NCBI GenBank assembly: GCA_003427395.1
Contig: BFEA01000002.1
Span: 9,758,250 to 9,791,949 of the forward strand
Reading direction: 5' to 3'
Length of the DNA: 33,700 nt
Origin: Chara braunii
Lineage: Eukaryota; Streptophyta; Charophyceae; Charales; Characeae
Position numbers and translations under genes: made by a program. The notes under the pieces are model-generated. The model saw only the letters and a program-made list of their open reading frames with translations, did not search any database and was not told where the DNA came from. Of the stretch, positions 8,551-19,799 are shown piece after piece; positions within the stretch are counted from its first letter, which is position 1; every line of letters starts with the position of its first letter.

Positions 8551-8702
8551 TTTTTTTTTTTTTTTTTTTGAAGAATAGCCCATTGTGTAAGCCCTCTATC
8601 CCAGTAGTGGTGAGAGAACCACCAGGATTGAGGGCTTATCTGTCGGACTGCTCCATCTATTGGTGGGGAGCGGCACCTGCTAGAAACCGGGTCTAGCATC
8701 CC
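8551..8702 (-). mobile_element. Tail-only LINE copy with third hairpin (T5)
   Basis: Poly(T) (8551-8569) precedes a long hairpin: stem 8588-8596 with 8630-8638, an inner 4-bp stem, and apical TGGTG/CACCA at 8608-8624. The minus-strand tail module follows at 8650-8702. Its first stem reads GCTAG/CTAGC instead of GCTGG/CCAGC, a paired change on both sides. No LINE ORF is attached. Confidence 0.7.
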
Positions 8703-9105
8703 TTGGGTATTACATACTGCACACTGTTGTCGGGGCAGGAGCCAAACACTTCCAATCATGGGCTCCCTGTTCCCTTTGGAGCTGCTACTAACACCCATCC
8801 CGTCGTGGAGCTCTCTCTGTCAAGTGGCTCTGCCTCGCAGCCCCCCATTTATCACAGCGTTACATGCCCTGTACTGCTTGTATCTAATTTTCGTCTCCAT
8901 TCTGTACATTTCGAAACCCTGAGCCGTAAACCCTTCCTACATGTCCCCATCCCGTCCATGGTTTGCAGTGCATCCCCCTTTTGAGTGGACCTGCCCACCC
9001 TGCTTCGTTTCCCTTCAGGAGACTCCTTGTGCCCCTTGGCCACATCCCACCATCCTTCCATCATCCCCCAAGATTCTGCACTCTCACCCTTCTTTCCTGT
9101 CTCTC
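8703..9105. other. Unassigned spacer between two tail copies
   Basis: No motif, RNA or element is recognised. Overlapping frames on both strands have no recognisable domain. Confidence 0.4.
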
Positions 9106-9232
9106 TTTTTTTTTTCCACAACAACAACCCGGGTTGATGCTAGGGGTGCTGCTAGGAGCAGACATTGCTACCATTCCCCGGGAGGCTCCATCTATTGGTG
9201 GGGAGCAGCACCTGCTGGAAAGCGGGTCCTGT
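9106..9232 (-). mobile_element. Tail of a retroposon (T6)
   Basis: Poly(T) at 9106-9115, a partly decayed third hairpin closely related to that of 22450-22485, and the minus-strand tail module (9185-9229, lacking the first few bases). Unlike the other isolated tails, coding-looking sequence lies directly upstream on the minus strand (9233-9712). Confidence 0.65.
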
Positions 9233-9790
9233 CTCTCCATGTCCTTCCGTGTTTTTCCCTCCAGTTCTTGAAGCCACAGGTTTGTCCGACTGCTTTTGAG
9301 TGCCAGGGAGAGGGGAAGTCTGGAAGTCTAGAGGCATAGGATCATGGGCAAAGGATGGAGGGGCGGGTCGCTGAGTGCCGGACTGTGAAATGAGCTCTTG
9401 GCTTAAGAGGCCACTCACTCTCTCGGTGTCTCCAGTCCTTCCATCGGAGGTGTTGGCCCGAGAGCTCTGCCGTCATCTTTCTCGGCCCTAGCCATTCATC
9501 TTCAAATTGGTCCCCTATCTCTTTGATCTTTTGCTGTTTGACCTGATAGGTGAGGATAGTGTCACCTTCAATAATTTATATTTTGGCCCTCAGGTGATCC
9601 CACGCCTCTTTGGTCCTGACCTTCAGGCAGTCCGCCATGTGGTCCTTGGCTTGGGGATAACCAAAGGTGTGCTGTTTCCGCTCAAAGGAGTTTAGGCATT
9701 CTATTAGCATTCCCCAGGGCAACTCCAGTTTTCGTCCTCAGCGGGTTCACGGCCACCATTCGCTCCCCCAACCTCTATCATCAACGGGAG
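9233..9790 (-). pseudogene. Unidentified coding remnant attached to a LINE tail
   Basis: Between 9710 and 9470 the minus strand reads as a plausible charged, helix-rich protein with a single stop. Fragments include KDHMADCLKVRTKEAWDHLR, then TYQVKQQKIKEIGDQFEDEW and LGPRKM. The frame then shifts before the tail at 9229. No family is recognised. It could be the ORF1-like protein of another retroelement that shares the LINE tail, or an unrelated gene fragment picked up next to it. A part of it at 9718-9790 recurs at 8466-8536. Confidence 0.4.
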
Positions 9791-10023
9791 CTACTTTGGG
9801 CTATGATAATCTGACAGTATTCTCCATGCATGTAACAGACCAACCTTCACCCCCCTAAGACAGCCTCTAATGCAGGTTCCCCGACGATATCCTCCACCAG
9901 GGCCTCCTATCTCAGCTCTAGGTCAACCCAGAGGAACCCTAAGACATCCACTACCGCAGGGGCCCCAACCCTGCAGTACGGATAATGTCCAACAGACCCT
10001 CCCCCCAGCGGAGTCCCTGATCA

Positions 10024-10027
<4 letters not shown>
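9791..10027. other. Left flank of LINE A, proline-rich frame
   Basis: This is pyrimidine-rich sequence with a short plus-strand frame (9870-10058) that runs into the poly(T). No function is recognised. The bases just before 10028 are where the LINE A target duplication should lie; no matching copy was found near 18260. Confidence 0.35.
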
Positions 10028-10056
<29 letters not shown>

Positions 10057-10448
10057 GAAATATGGGCCCAGTGCCCAAGGCTTATATTATCAGAGAAAAA
10101 AGAGGCCGGGGTCCCCGGAAAAGGAACCACCTGGGAGCGTTACCCAATTTTGCTTACATAACTGAGCCTGCAGGGGCCAACCCCCCGGAAAGTAAAAAAT
10201 GCAAGAAAACCAAAAGAATAGTAATCATTTTATTCCTAGACCCAGACCAAAGTTAACTGAATCCTATGTCCGAGACCTCTCAGCCCTTAGGCCGTCTGAA
10301 AAGGTTGATCTGCTAGCCTGGATGATAGGACTCAGAACTGGAGTACAAGCCTATAGATTCCCGCATCTATGCTATTCCCTTTCAAGCATCCAAAGATAGA
10401 TCTCTNATGTATTCTCAGTACCACCCTCATATCTATTCTTGCTGGCTC

Positions 10449-13400
10449 TCATTCCCCTTCCCCCCCAAACCACTGAAGATCCACCAAAGCAAGCTGAGAT
10501 GGAGGAAACGGATCCGGAAAAGATTCAGATGATCTCAAGGTAGCTCCTGGTTGAATGTCATACCAGTCTCGAAAGGAGATGTGGTAATCTCTTTTGAAGA
10601 TCACCTGATCCCCTTCCTCACCTGGCCAGACCACCTCTCCCAGTCTCTTCCCTGAAGCATCCCCCAGCCAGTCCAGATTGAATTTTTGAATTTTTAGTTT
10701 AATATCTTTTTTTTGTTTAAGATTCATCTCTTAGTTCCGTTTGTACAAACTGTAGAATTAGATCTGCCATTTCCTTTCCTTCAATCTTTACACCCTCTAT
10801 TGTATTAACACATCTTTAATACCATAATGCCCACAAAACTGCTTTCCTCCCTATCTTAAAAAAGTTTTGGTGGAAATTTGATAATGATACTAGGGGTGGA
10901 TTCCAGTATCCTTATAGTATAGCTCTCCATTCCCATGGCCATTCCAAGCTTGTTGCTCTTTGCCACACATAATCCCAACGACGCCATAACAAGACTGCAC
11001 TTGGGAATTGCAGAAACACATGTTCAATTGTCTCTCTGATTTTCCTGCTAGGAAAGGCTTGTATACATGACTGACACCATGGTAATGTCAAGTCTCTCTG
11101 CTCTAGTGTAGAACGGTCTATCAGCCAATCATTGGTTGGTAAACACCTATGAATTATCTGTCATTGCAACGATGCAAACTTTGCAGGTCTCTCTTTGAGA
11201 CCCTGACACCACTTAGCTGGTTTAATTAAATCCTTATGAATGTTGAGATGACGACTCCAGCGATCTTGAATTATATCTTGAATATTTATTTTTGACCTCA
11301 ATAATCTGTAGGATGCTTTAACTGACAAGGACTGTAATCTTTGAGGTTTACACCTCCTATTTGCTCGCCAAATCCAATCAGCCGGATCCAAGGGAAGTTC
11401 CGAAATGGAATAGTGTGGAAGGAAAACTGTCCATTCTTTGGTCGATGAACAATATAATGTCCTGACTTTGTATAGAGTGTTAAAAGGAAAAAAACAACTC
11501 TATCTTGATTATCATTGGATATTTTGTTGTCTTTATGTATCTTGAACATATTCACTACAACCCCTTTTATATGAATGTCCAAAATTTGACGCACTACCTT
11601 AGTACAGTAAGGTTGGTTCCCACAGACCCAATCTGAGACCAAAAACACTGGACCTTTTTTTAGTATACTTATCCATAGTAGGGGTATGACAGTTGTGATC
11701 TCGTCAAGATTGTTAAGAAGATTGTGTGCATATTTAATTTCCTTCCTTAGAACTTTCACTGTTTTCCAACTCTTACTCCCTGAATCCCACAAATCTTTAA
11801 TTCTTACTATTCCATTTTTTACCCATGTAGACCATGGAGATACAGAGCTTATAAAAACTCTACCATTAGGGTCAGTAATCCATCGATTGCCAAAAATGGG
11901 TTGACGTAATATTTCCTCATATCTAGCAGGTGGAGATCTATTGGGTAGTGGTAATTCCCGCTAGAATTTCAATAATGTTGGTCAAAAATTGTCCAACACC
12001 AAATCTTCTCTAGCTGCCCCCCTTACCCCATATATTACTGAAGGAATATTTGATCGAGGAAAAGCCCAATAACGATCTTCCACCCAAGTAAGAGGATGTA
12101 CCTCACTTTTGGATTGAGGCGCCAATCTCCTAATTTGCTCCAGGGCCAAAGCCTGCCATGGCAGATCTGTGGCTAGTATCAGTCGTTTTAATACTTGAAG
12201 TGTCAAAGCCTGACACTGAATACTTGGGTCAAGAATCCCTAGACCTCCTTTGATTTTTGGTTGGATTAAAATTTTTCATGCCACTCTTGGGATTACGTGA
12301 TTTATCTCATGATCACCTCTCCAAAGAAAAGCTATGAGTTGTCTTTGTAAATCATTGGTAGACACCTTGTTTAAAGACCACAAAACTGATTTATACCAAA
12401 TTGAGGCTAAAATAACATTGTTTATTAACAGAACTCTGCCAAATAAGGATGTCTGTTGATTCTTCCATTGCCTCATTTTCTCCAGTGCCGGTGAGGAAAT
12501 CCACAAATCATTTGAGTTTGGTTTCCCTTGTGCTGTGAGGATCACTCCCAGCACCCTGATTGGAGCCTCCTGTGACAACCATTTGATCTTTGGCAGCTCC
12601 GATGGTCTGTCCCCTTGAGAGTGAATCCACCACCCTTGCGTTTTGTTACCTCAATTAACTAACATATCCGATAACATAGAGAATTTATCCATGATTGCTT
12701 TAATTTCCTCAAAATTGAAAGAAAAAACTTCCATCATTATAGTTATATCATCCGCAAACATGGAATAAATGGGAATTGCTTCTTCTTGAATCCCACCAAT
12801 CCTAAGTCTCTTAAGGTTGCGGTTCTCCCTTAGATTAGCCCCCAAAGCTTTCATTATAATTACAAACAGAAAAGGGGCTAATGGATCACCATGCCTCACC
12901 GATTTCTGGAGTACAATTTCTGAGGAAAGTAGGATTCGAGTTGTTGCATTGGAATGAAGTGTTTGAATCCATTTTCTTATCCTTATACCAAAATCCAATT
13001 TAGTTCGGCATGCATCTAAAAAACTCCAGTCTACATGATCGTAAGCCTTTTCGAAATCTATGAAGATGAATGCGGCATTATGCTGGTTTTTGCGAGATAG
13101 CTTGATCATCTCATTAATTAACAAAATATTCTCTTGTATATTTCTCCCATGAATAAAACCTGTTTGGGAAGGATGGATAATATCTGTCATTACAGGGATA
13201 AAGCGATTAGCAATAGCTTTAGCTAACATTTTGTACACCACCGTAAGTAAGGTGATTGGTCTATAATTACTAATATTAGTCTTATCCCCTTTTTTGTATA
13301 ACAGAGTAAGAACACCTTGACCTACAATCTCCCCTACATTTCCAGAATCCTTCACGTGATTATAATATTTCATAAGATCATCTGCAAGAAAAGGCCACAT

Positions 13401-14971
13401 AATTTTTCAAAATTCCTTGGGAAGACCGTAAATTCCTGGGGTTTTATCTTCCTTCATTTGTAGAAGGGCGGTCCAGATTTCTTCTTTGGTGATTCGTTCT
13501 TCCAGTTTCTCTTTTTGCTCCTGGGTTAACTTTTGAGTCATAGGCGTAAGAAAACTTTGTGTTTCTTGTCCCACTATTGTAGAATCAACCGTGGATGTGA
13601 AGAGGTTTTTAAAAAAATATTATGCTACCTTAAGACTTCCTGCTAACGTGAAAGGTTCAGATTGTGAGGATTTAGTAACGTCTACTAAGGCTTCAATACT
13701 TGTTCTTCTAGCCCTTGCATGAGCAATGGAAAAAAATGAAGAGTCCATTTGACCTTCTGACTGATGTCTGGATAGTTTGCCTCTGATGAGATTACCTTGC
13801 CAACGGTGTTGAGCTAGAGATAGAAGTTGGTTTTTAAGATTGTGGACATCAACTGGTTGGGGAACTAATTCCGGATACTGTTGTTGTTCATATTTTAGAA
13901 TTTGTTCCTGAATTTCTATTCCTCGTATGCGTTTTTGTTTTGCCATTAATTTTGAGAATTCATTACATTTTTTGCCTAGAAACACTAAACCATTGTTAAA
14001 ACATGATATAAAAGATTCATGCTTATCCTTGGTGGAATGCCAAAATTTCCAAAAGTCTTGAATATAGGATCTAAAATCAGGATTCTTAAGAAGGGAAAAA
14101 TTAAGCTTGTAAAAACCTTTCCCTTGATCTGGTTTCTTCCGAAATGAAAGCAGAATGACGCACATCTTATGATCCGCCCCTGGCCATGGCCTATGAGGAA
14201 AGATGTTTACCCCTATTAAGGCACGATCTAGATTTTTCGACATAAGGATCAAGTCTATCCTGAATCTAGTCTGATGGGGGGAGCCACAATTCCTAATACA
14301 AGTAAATAGACGTTCTTGTGGAAAACATCGGCGATATATGTCATAAAGATTCTCAGCTTCACATAATTGTTGGATAATGAGTTCATCCTCTTCAATGTAT
14401 GAAGGACATGGCGAAGGGATCTTCCATCTATCAAACCATCTATCTGGAGCCGCATTGAAATCACCTGCAATTATGATCGGTATTCCTTTTGGAATATAAT
14501 TACGAATATTATGAAGAAAAAAAAAATCCTTTCATTTACATCATTTGGGCCATATATATTAAGAACACATACGACCTCTATTTCCAACATTACTAAAGCA
14601 CAAATCCATCTGCCCTGTTCCTGATCGGTCTCCCAATGGATGACCTCTACCTTGGAATCAAGAGGAACCCAAATGACCACCCCTACTGATCCACTCTGCT
14701 TTGCACAGGCTTGATATTTCTGATTGGGCCAGACTAAGTTATGTGCTCGATTATGTGAAGGGGATTCTGTGAGGTGAGTCTCTTGAATGCAAATCAAATC
14801 TGGCCAAGAACGCCCCCCTACCCCTCTTAGTTGCTCTATAATCGTTTTTCTCTTGACTGTATCTGCTGTAGCTAGGCCATTGACATTGAGAGACCTGAGA
14901 TCTAGATCTGTTGTCTGGGTAACACGATGCCAGGTAGGATTTTTCCCATAAAAGGCCTGCAGTGCTTCCAT
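10449..14971 (-). pseudogene. LINE A ORF2: endonuclease-reverse transcriptase
   Basis: ORF2 nicks target DNA and copies the RNA from the nick. From 14971 downward: an APE-type endonuclease (LRSLNVNGL, ICIQETH, GDFNAAPDRW at 14436-14465, RIDLIL, DHKMC), then RT (YRPITLL, FIDFEKAYDHVDW, RHGDPLAPFLF, catalytic FADD at 12744-12758), then a zf-RVT-like region with PWCQSC...ETIEHVFLQ, and a Trp-rich C terminus ending DPFPPS. Damage includes a frameshift in an oligo-A near 14520, TGA stops at 13407-13409, 12651-12653 and 12276-12278 (all at expected Trp codons), and further stops near 13620, 11982 and 10845. The last zinc Cys is Phe (LQF). The start is the first ATG of the endonuclease frame. Confidence 0.88.
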
Positions 14972-15010
14972 TTTTCAAAAAATAATTTTATTAGTTTATT
15001 TAATTCTAAA

Positions 15011-15590
15011 CTACAATCTCACCCAATTTCCTCCATCCAGATCAGACGAGGAAGTGAGCAGTCCCCCGCGAAGAATGGAACAGAGGAAGAATGAAACTTC
15101 AACTATTGACCATAAAACATTTGCCTTTATCTTGAGTTGTTGAAGCTCTAAAAGTGTTGTATGAGAATACCATTTAAGTCCAGATTCCTTATTATCTTCG
15201 AATTTAACAAAGGTATCTCGTTTGGACATCTTGGCTTCTTCACCCATTAGTGTAAGAACTGTTTGCGGCCCTGGATCAAAATGCTTTGACAAGAAATCAT
15301 GCAAATCTCTCGTGAAATTCCTGTCTCCTGGACTTGAATATTCAACATGAGTGGACCACCCTCTTACTGTCACCCCCCCATACTGATCCTGTCCTATTGG
15401 TGATAAACCTACTTCTCATTTTCCACCTTTCTTCCGTATTGGAATCAGCAAATTACCCCTAAGATCATGTATTTTAGTTATCTGACCCTTTTCTAATGCA
15501 TGCCGCATTTTCTGCCTTTTGCCAATATCTAGCACCCCCTTCCCTATTGAAACAGGGGAGCGTTCGTTATTTTCCTTCATCCCAATTTTT
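15011..15590 (-). pseudogene. LINE A ORF1, distal section with conserved internal TGA
   Basis: The frame opens at or before an ATG at 15590, continues to LLIPIRKKGGK, meets TGA at 15416-15418, and reads on in the same frame through EVGLSP to a stop at 15011. LINE B has the same arrangement. The downstream part carries DTFVKFEDNKESG, which vaguely resembles the central strand of an RRM-type RNA-binding fold; this is inference. It ends just upstream of ORF2. Confidence 0.6.
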
Positions 15591-15679
15591 ATCTGGGGTG
15601 GTGTAGAAAATTCATTTCTAGTTTTTCCTTATTTTTCTTCAACATTCTCTTCATACAGATCCACTGAAGAAGACCTACC

Positions 15680-16276
15680 TTATTTTTCTCCAACATTATC
15701 TTCGTGCAGATCCAATGAAGAAGAACTGCCCAACTCACTCGTCTCTTCAATTGTTATGATATTTTGCATTATTGTGGTCTCAACCTTCTCCGGAGTTTGA
15801 GGAGGGGGGTTTGTACTCTCAGTACTTTCAACCATTACCTCCTTTAGTACTGACACCGTCCGCACTATTGACATGCAGTCCTCTTCTTTAAAATCACCCT
15901 CTTTAGAAGATGTCGGGGGCTGAAATATACCGGACATTATGTCAAACATGCGTTGTCTAACCACCGGCCAACTGACTCCCTCCGGTAAACCCTGATGTAA
16001 TACTAGATTGAGACTGGAACTACTATTTAATAGATTGAAAAGTTGAACGTATGAGTTATCCCAAAACTCAACCGTAGCTTCTTCAATCCGTGTCTTAAGC
16101 TTCCTGATTAACCATTCAGCCAATTGCTTCAACCTGTGTTCCTCTGTGAAATCTGAGTTAGTGTTACTAGTAGCTTCCTCCATTTCACAATCTTGTGTGG
16201 AGGAAGAGGAATCCACCTCCATTGGGGTTGGACCGAAAGTCTCTTGAAAGAGATCGGATATCTCATCCTTTTGCAC
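15680..16276 (-). pseudogene. LINE A ORF1, acidic middle section
   Basis: A 198-codon frame, rich in Glu/Ser/Thr, contains QGLPEGVSWPVVRQRMFDIM and GIFQPP. LINE B matches these as QGLPP, TDWQQVLNKIW and KFQPP (29870-29960), showing that the section belongs to the element. It lies in a different frame from the upstream ORF1 part, so at least one frameshift separates them unless it is a separate ORF. It is probably a linker or oligomerisation region; no known domain is seen. Confidence 0.6.
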
Positions 16277-16289
16277 CCCCTGATCTTTC

Positions 16290-18258
16290 TCAAGAGGTTC
16301 CTATTCCGATGCTTGTGATCCCATCTTTGGGATATGCGAATCCACACCAGGTTCCTCTTCCGATGCTTGTGATCCCATCTTTGGGATATGCGAATCCACT
16401 CCTTCTATTTCTTTTTATTGATGTGATTCGGGAGGATCTAAATCTTTGTACGGGCTTGTGGTCTATTTCCTTTTTCTTTTTTTCCTTTTTTTTTCCCCTG
16501 TCACCCGTCTCTTCCAATTGGCTCTGAGAACTTATGAATTCAGATCCATTTTCTCCCTTAACCTCACTCTTTTCAGAGTCCGATTCATATTCCTCCCCTT
16601 TGATTAATTGAATTTCTTCCTCCTTATGTCTCAAGTAGTCTATCGGTTGTGGTTATTGTAATTCATCTTTATTTTCCATTTCCCCTCTTTTGATTACTGG
16701 CCTCCATTGCCGTTGACCTAAGGTCACCTTCCCCTTGCCTTGGATGCCTGAGACCCCTTTCCCCATCAGTTCTTTCTCCCCCGTAGACAAGGATTCTTGA
16801 GACTTTTGAGAATCATTGGAGGAAGGTTGTGTGTGCTTACCCGTCATTGTCGACGTTTCTGCTAAAACTCGCCCCGGTAATGCTTCTGGGGGTAACCAAC
16901 CATCAAGAGGTTTAGTATCCCAGTTTGGATTTCCCTGACTCTCCCATATCCATCCTTGTGGGACTTCCCCTTTTTTAGTACTCTCCACATATACCCAACC
17001 TTCATGCCCTGCATCAACTGTACGCCAGAGGTTGGGTTTGAATGGATCCCTAATGAGTCTTCCTGTCGCACGATTCTTTTTTGTTGGATTGAGATTACAG
17101 GTTGGATCCGTGCTCAAATGACCATACGCACGACACCTAAAACACCATGGTCTTAATTTGTGAGCCGTGTGAATGTGATATTCTCTGCCCCCCACCCTAT
17201 ATGGTATAACAACATCTATATTAAACGGAATGTTGGTTGGATGATTGAGTGCCAATATGAGATAATCATCCCTTTTGGCTGCATAGGTTGGAAGGGGATC
17301 AATGAAATCAACTATATCATAATTGACCCCAAAGTCGTGTATAAAAGCCGTTTGGATTTCAATCGGGATATGTCTAAATTCAACCCAATAGAAATCCTCC
17401 ATCATTTGTTTTCTCCTCTCATCTGGCCCTTGTTTCGGCTGCGTCCAAGGATAGATGCGAACTTCCGATCGTTCACACCTCAATTTCCTCCAACTCTCGA
17501 TAGTCTTTTTGTCGGCAATATGCAAACATAATACTGTAAACATAGTTGCTGACACTGGAAGAATGAGAAAATTTTCACACACTGCCTCATAACTACCTTT
17601 AAATGATGATAATCTCTTACAAATCCACTTGATCTTCTCATTAGTGGATTTGTACGCCGAATCATCATGAAAAACCCAGTTATTTCCGTGTGTGAAATAG
17701 ATTGTGTTGCGTTCCTCCAATTTATGTGCTGGGTAAGTTTTAATCAAAGCCTTTTTCCCTGCTGAATCTATCACTCGGCTCTCTGAAGAAATAATAAATT
17801 TAGAAAGAAAAAAGGTTTTTGCCATGGGGAGATTGCGCAGGGGAATTTTCAGAGGTTGTGATTGCAATCCCTACCTGCGAATTTCCAATTCCTTGGCTTG
17901 ATATGAACCCTAAACACGTTGTGCCCATGATGAATGGCCTGTTTTCTGTTGATTCGTATTTTGTTGTGGAGAGTCCACCCCCTGATGTTGTGTTTGAGAG
18001 TCATGAAGATCAGCCTGCTGTAACGATTTCTGATTTCCCCCTTGACCTCCAGCATCATCCTTCACTCCCTCCACCCATTCCTTACCTCTACTTGTCCCTC
18101 CCCTTCTTTCCCACCCTTCCCTTTTTCCCCTGCCCTCCTTTCCTTCCCCTCCTGTTTCCTCATTTTCAGCCTTCTCTTCCTTCTCCCCCTTTTTCTCCAG
18201 CAATGCAAACACGGGCGACGGAGGGGATGTGCATGAGCGCGTCTCATTTGCTCATGCT
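16290..18258 (-). pseudogene. LINE A ORF1, N-terminal section with zinc knuckle
   Basis: One frame runs from about 18258 to 16290 with stops only near 17910, 17868 and 16653. The first 100 codons are Lys/Glu/Gly-rich. The 404-codon core has aromatic-rich sequence like the DUF4283-type ORF1 proteins of plant LINEs. A zinc-knuckle-like CFRC...GH...C follows at 17097-17147 (CX2CX4HX6C, two residues longer than the canonical last gap). The protein would bind LINE RNA. Near the end a unit GFAYPKDGITSIG is tandemly duplicated (about 16300-16390). No ATG opens the long frame, so its start is uncertain. Confidence 0.7.
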
Positions 18259-18260
18259 GC

Positions 18261-19060
18261 TGTGGATACTCACGTCTGGGGACGCATGTGGCCACGGCTG
18301 GCGGGCGCATCTGCACAATGAGTGGGCGAGCGAGGCCAGAAGGGCGCGCATGAGAACTTGGCAAGAAGAGCATGTAAGGTTGGTCGAATGGGCATAGGCA
18401 TCCTCTACAGCCTGTTGCCATGGCTGGTGGCCGAAAGGGAGTTATCAGGGTCTCACACGTCAGCTGCTAGCCTGTGAGCGAGCATGTCACGTCAATACTA
18501 ACGTTGCATTGAGGTTTTCTGGTTCTGGAACAGTGCTGGCACGGGGCGGGAAGGCTAATTTACAGACGCAATGAGGTGGATTCTGGAAAGGTGCAACGGG
18601 CTGGTTCCTCTACACTTGTTTCCCTCTGGCTTTTGAAAGCACTAGTGTGCCATCTTTCTATTCCGCGCTCCATAAGAGTAATGGTGCAGGCTAGCATGTC
18701 GTACAGAGGGGAGTATTGTTTATGTTGAGCTTTGCTTCAGGAGTGATAACTTCCACTCTTTTTGTCTTGCAAATTTGTGGTGAAGGAGGTCGGCTAGCCG
18801 CAAGAAAAAAAAGAGTAGAGTGTGTCCCGTGGGGTGGGAGGAGGATTTTTGGGAGGAAATGAGTGGGTGGTCATCGAGTGAAGTTCAAGATCTACTCAAG
18901 AGTTCATTACAAGAGCGAGGGTTTCTACTCGAGGTTACTGGCCGATTGATCGTTTTCCTATTTGCTTAATGAAGAGCCGATCTATTGGCGTAATATACTC
19001 AGGCCCAGCTAGGAGCTCACGGTCTAACAAATCTCACATGTAGGACGGCAGGGGATGCCT
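18261..19060. other. Unassigned spacer right of LINE A
   Basis: No gene, RNA or repeat is recognised. The boundary with LINE A is approximate, so the first few hundred bases could still be its 5' UTR. Confidence 0.35.
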
Positions 19061-19799
19061 CTAGTCATAGCCCTCCTCTCTCCAGCCTCCTAGCGAGCTA
19101 GGAGCGATGAACCGTATCAACCCTATGAGTTGGATCCTCTCGTCCCCCCACCAGGGTCCGGTAGTCACAAGCGAATAATAGATGTAGTGGCTGTCGAGAT
19201 CCCCTTTCGAGAAGTGCTCAAAATCTCCCGCGGTCAGATAGGCCTCAACCAAGCCCCCTATTCCGCTAGACATCGCGCCAACCACAAACGAGGGAATGGT
19301 CGCCCTCAATCTGCAGCCCGAGTGTGGGAAGAATCCGTCGCGGACGACTTGGAGCTCCCCTGCAATGATCCGGGGAGGGTATTTGTCGGTCCACAACGCG
19401 GTGTCCCGCTCCTCCTCGAGCCGGAAAGCCTCTACCTCCTCCTGAAGATATCGCTATGCCCAACCGATGATCCCATAGACTCCCCACTTCACAAGAGTCA
19501 AAGCAACCTTCTTGGCTACTTCTGGACTCAAATACGGGTAGGCTTTGACCTCCCCATAAGCGGTCTCTCCAAGACGTCGGTCGTAAGGGCTTTGGCTGCT
19601 CCTTAGCTCCCGATATATCCAGAGTCAAGCGTCATGCCACAGAAGGATCGACCTCCACTTGTACCGGTCGTCGTGCCAGCAAGTGGGTCGAGAAGGTAGG
19701 GTAAATTCCACCACATTACCCTCTATAAGCTCGGGAGGATCATTCACCCAACATCGGTCCACCGCATACTCGTCTACTGTCGAGGGTGGCCACATCCAT
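19061..19799 (-). pseudogene. Unrecognised protein-like frame with two stops
   Basis: From an ATG near 19799 the minus strand stays in one frame for about 245 codons to a TAG at 19061. It is interrupted only by a TGA near 19630 and a TAG near 19455. The translation is protein-like and Trp-rich, with segments such as MWPPSTVDEYAVDRCW, LSPEVAKKVALTLVKWGVYG, RYLQEEVEAFRLEEERD and TGPWWGDERIQLIGLI. I do not recognise a family. It could be a decayed host gene, a gag-like or accessory ORF of an LTR element (LTR-like motifs lie upstream on that strand), or virus-derived. The overlapping plus-strand frame at 19130-19606 looks like its shadow. Confidence 0.45.

Larger units (their letters stand above)
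10028..18260 (-). mobile_element. LINE A, nearly full-length L1-type element (about 8.2 kb)
   Basis: On the minus strand the order is a 5' part near 18260, ORF1 with a zinc knuckle, a second ORF1 section, ORF2 with endonuclease, reverse transcriptase and zf-RVT-like region, a 3' UTR of about 390 bp, and 29 A (poly(T) 10028-10056). Several stops and frameshifts make it inactive. The two-hairpin tail module of LINEs B, C and D is not evident here, so it represents a related but distinct subfamily. The 5' boundary is approximate. One ambiguous base lies at 10406. Confidence 0.85.
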
